NCBI GenBank assembly: GCA_012521035.1
Contig: JAAYND010000169.1
Span: forward strand, 1 to 5,322
From: Methanomicrobiales archaeon
Lineage (GTDB): Archaea; Halobacteriota; Methanomicrobia; Methanomicrobiales; Methanoculleaceae
Length of the DNA stretch: 5,322 nucleotides
Direction: 5' to 3'
Shown here: piece after piece, positions 4,883 through 5,322 of the stretch
How the letters are laid out: each line of letters begins with the position of its first letter
How positions within the stretch are numbered: position 1 is the first letter of the stretch
The notes under the pieces: model-generated
The model's database searches: none
Seen by the model: only the letters and a program-made list of their open reading frames with translations
Told to the model about the DNA's origin: nothing
Made by a program: the position numbers and the translations under genes

Positions 4883-5322
4883 ATGAAGAGCAAATTACAG
4901 TCGATCATTGATAGAAGAGGGCCGATCAGGAATATAGGTGTGGTCGGCATGGGGTACGTCGGCATTCCCGCTGCGGTACTCTTTGCGGACGCGCCGGAGT
5001 TCGAGTTCGTCCGGGGATTCCAGCGCGACTCCCCGTCCTCCGGTTACAAGATCGCCATGCTGAACCGCGGTGAGTCGCCGCTCAAGGGCGAGGAGCCGGG
5101 GCTTGAAGAACTTCTCTCCAGGGTCGTCGGTGCGGGAAAGTTCCGGTGCACCCCGGACTTCTCCGAGATTGCGGAGTGCGACGCGGTAACGCTCGCCATC
5201 CAGACGCCGTTTAAGGACCCTAAAGATCTGATCCCCGACTTCTCGGCCCTGATCGAGGGGCTCCGCCAGGTAGGGAGGCACCTCACGGAAGGCACGCTTG
5301 TGGTGCTCGAGTCGACCGTCAC
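4883..5322 (+). CDS. UDP-N-acetyl-hexosamine 6-dehydrogenase (WecC/WbpA type), 3' end outside window
   Basis: It is predicted to oxidise C6 of UDP-N-acetylmannosamine or UDP-N-acetylglucosamine to the uronic acid in two NAD-dependent steps, giving a building block for surface glycans. Only the N-terminal NAD-binding domain is here: 146 full codons of an expected ~420-440. Visible motifs are the Rossmann loop GMGYVGIP (22-29), LNRGESPLKGEEPGLEELL (60-78), which is diagnostic of UDP-sugar 6-dehydrogenases, a short QTPF segment in place of the usual VPTP (107-110), PDFSAL (118-123) and VVLESTV (140-146). The catalytic cysteine lies beyond the edge. At the end of strand 2 the usual GYD/GFD is GFQRD, with Gln47 where an acidic residue normally contacts the cofactor ribose. 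The ATG at 4883 follows the oxidoreductase stop by 15 bases with only a weak AAGG-like ribosome site, so translation may be coupled within an operon. WecC and WbpA activity cannot be told apart from this part. Confidence 0.9.
   Translation, partial: MKSKLQSIIDRRGPIRNIGVVGMGYVGIPAAVLFADAPEFEFVRGFQRDSPSSGYKIAMLNRGESPLKGEEPGLEELLSRVVGAGKFRCTPDFSEIAECDAVTLAIQTPFKDPKDLIPDFSALIEGLRQVGRHLTEGTLVVLESTV

Overview
The window looks like a chromosomal segment of a GC-rich methanogenic archaeon, most likely Methanomicrobiales and possibly Methanoculleus or a close relative. The basis is GC-rich coding sequence, archaeal TATA-like boxes (TTAAAATA, TATAGTAT), GGAG and GGTGA ribosome binding sites, T-rich gene ends, and protein families I remember from euryarchaea. 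The genus is inference; no marker gene is present.

Layout: (1) positions 2-280 (+) hold the last ~92 codons of a gene entering from the left, matching the zinc-binding C-terminal tail I recall for euryarchaeal DEAD/DEAH-box helicases of the DUF5814 type. (2) Positions 281-832 hold no credible gene. They are packed with short inverted repeats, including four copies of an 11-base word (CTCACGCGAAG or its complement) that bound two nested or tandem MITE-like units, and four copies of a stem-loop word GCACC-N-GGTGCTC-AACTCC. (3) Positions 833-3738 carry three minus-strand genes: in transcription order a MOP-type polysaccharide/lipid-linked oligosaccharide flippase, a small GNAT acetyltransferase with its own TATA box, and a family 2 glycosyltransferase. 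(4) Positions 3739-3952 are a divergent control region. (5) Positions 3953-5322 (+) carry a Gfo/Idh/MocA oxidoreductase starting at TTG and, 15 bases later, the first 146 codons of a UDP-N-acetyl-hexosamine 6-dehydrogenase (WecC/WbpA type) that runs off the right edge.

Together the right-hand two thirds read as one edge of a surface-glycan locus (S-layer or archaellin N-glycan, or exopolysaccharide). The plus-strand pair would make a nucleotide-activated N-acetyl-hexosaminuronic acid, possibly a 2,3-diamino type; the glycosyltransferase would add a sugar to a lipid-linked carrier; and the flippase would move the product across the membrane. All core enzymes belong to known families. I do not see an evidently new enzymatic system; the least explained part is the repeat-dense intergenic region at 281-832.
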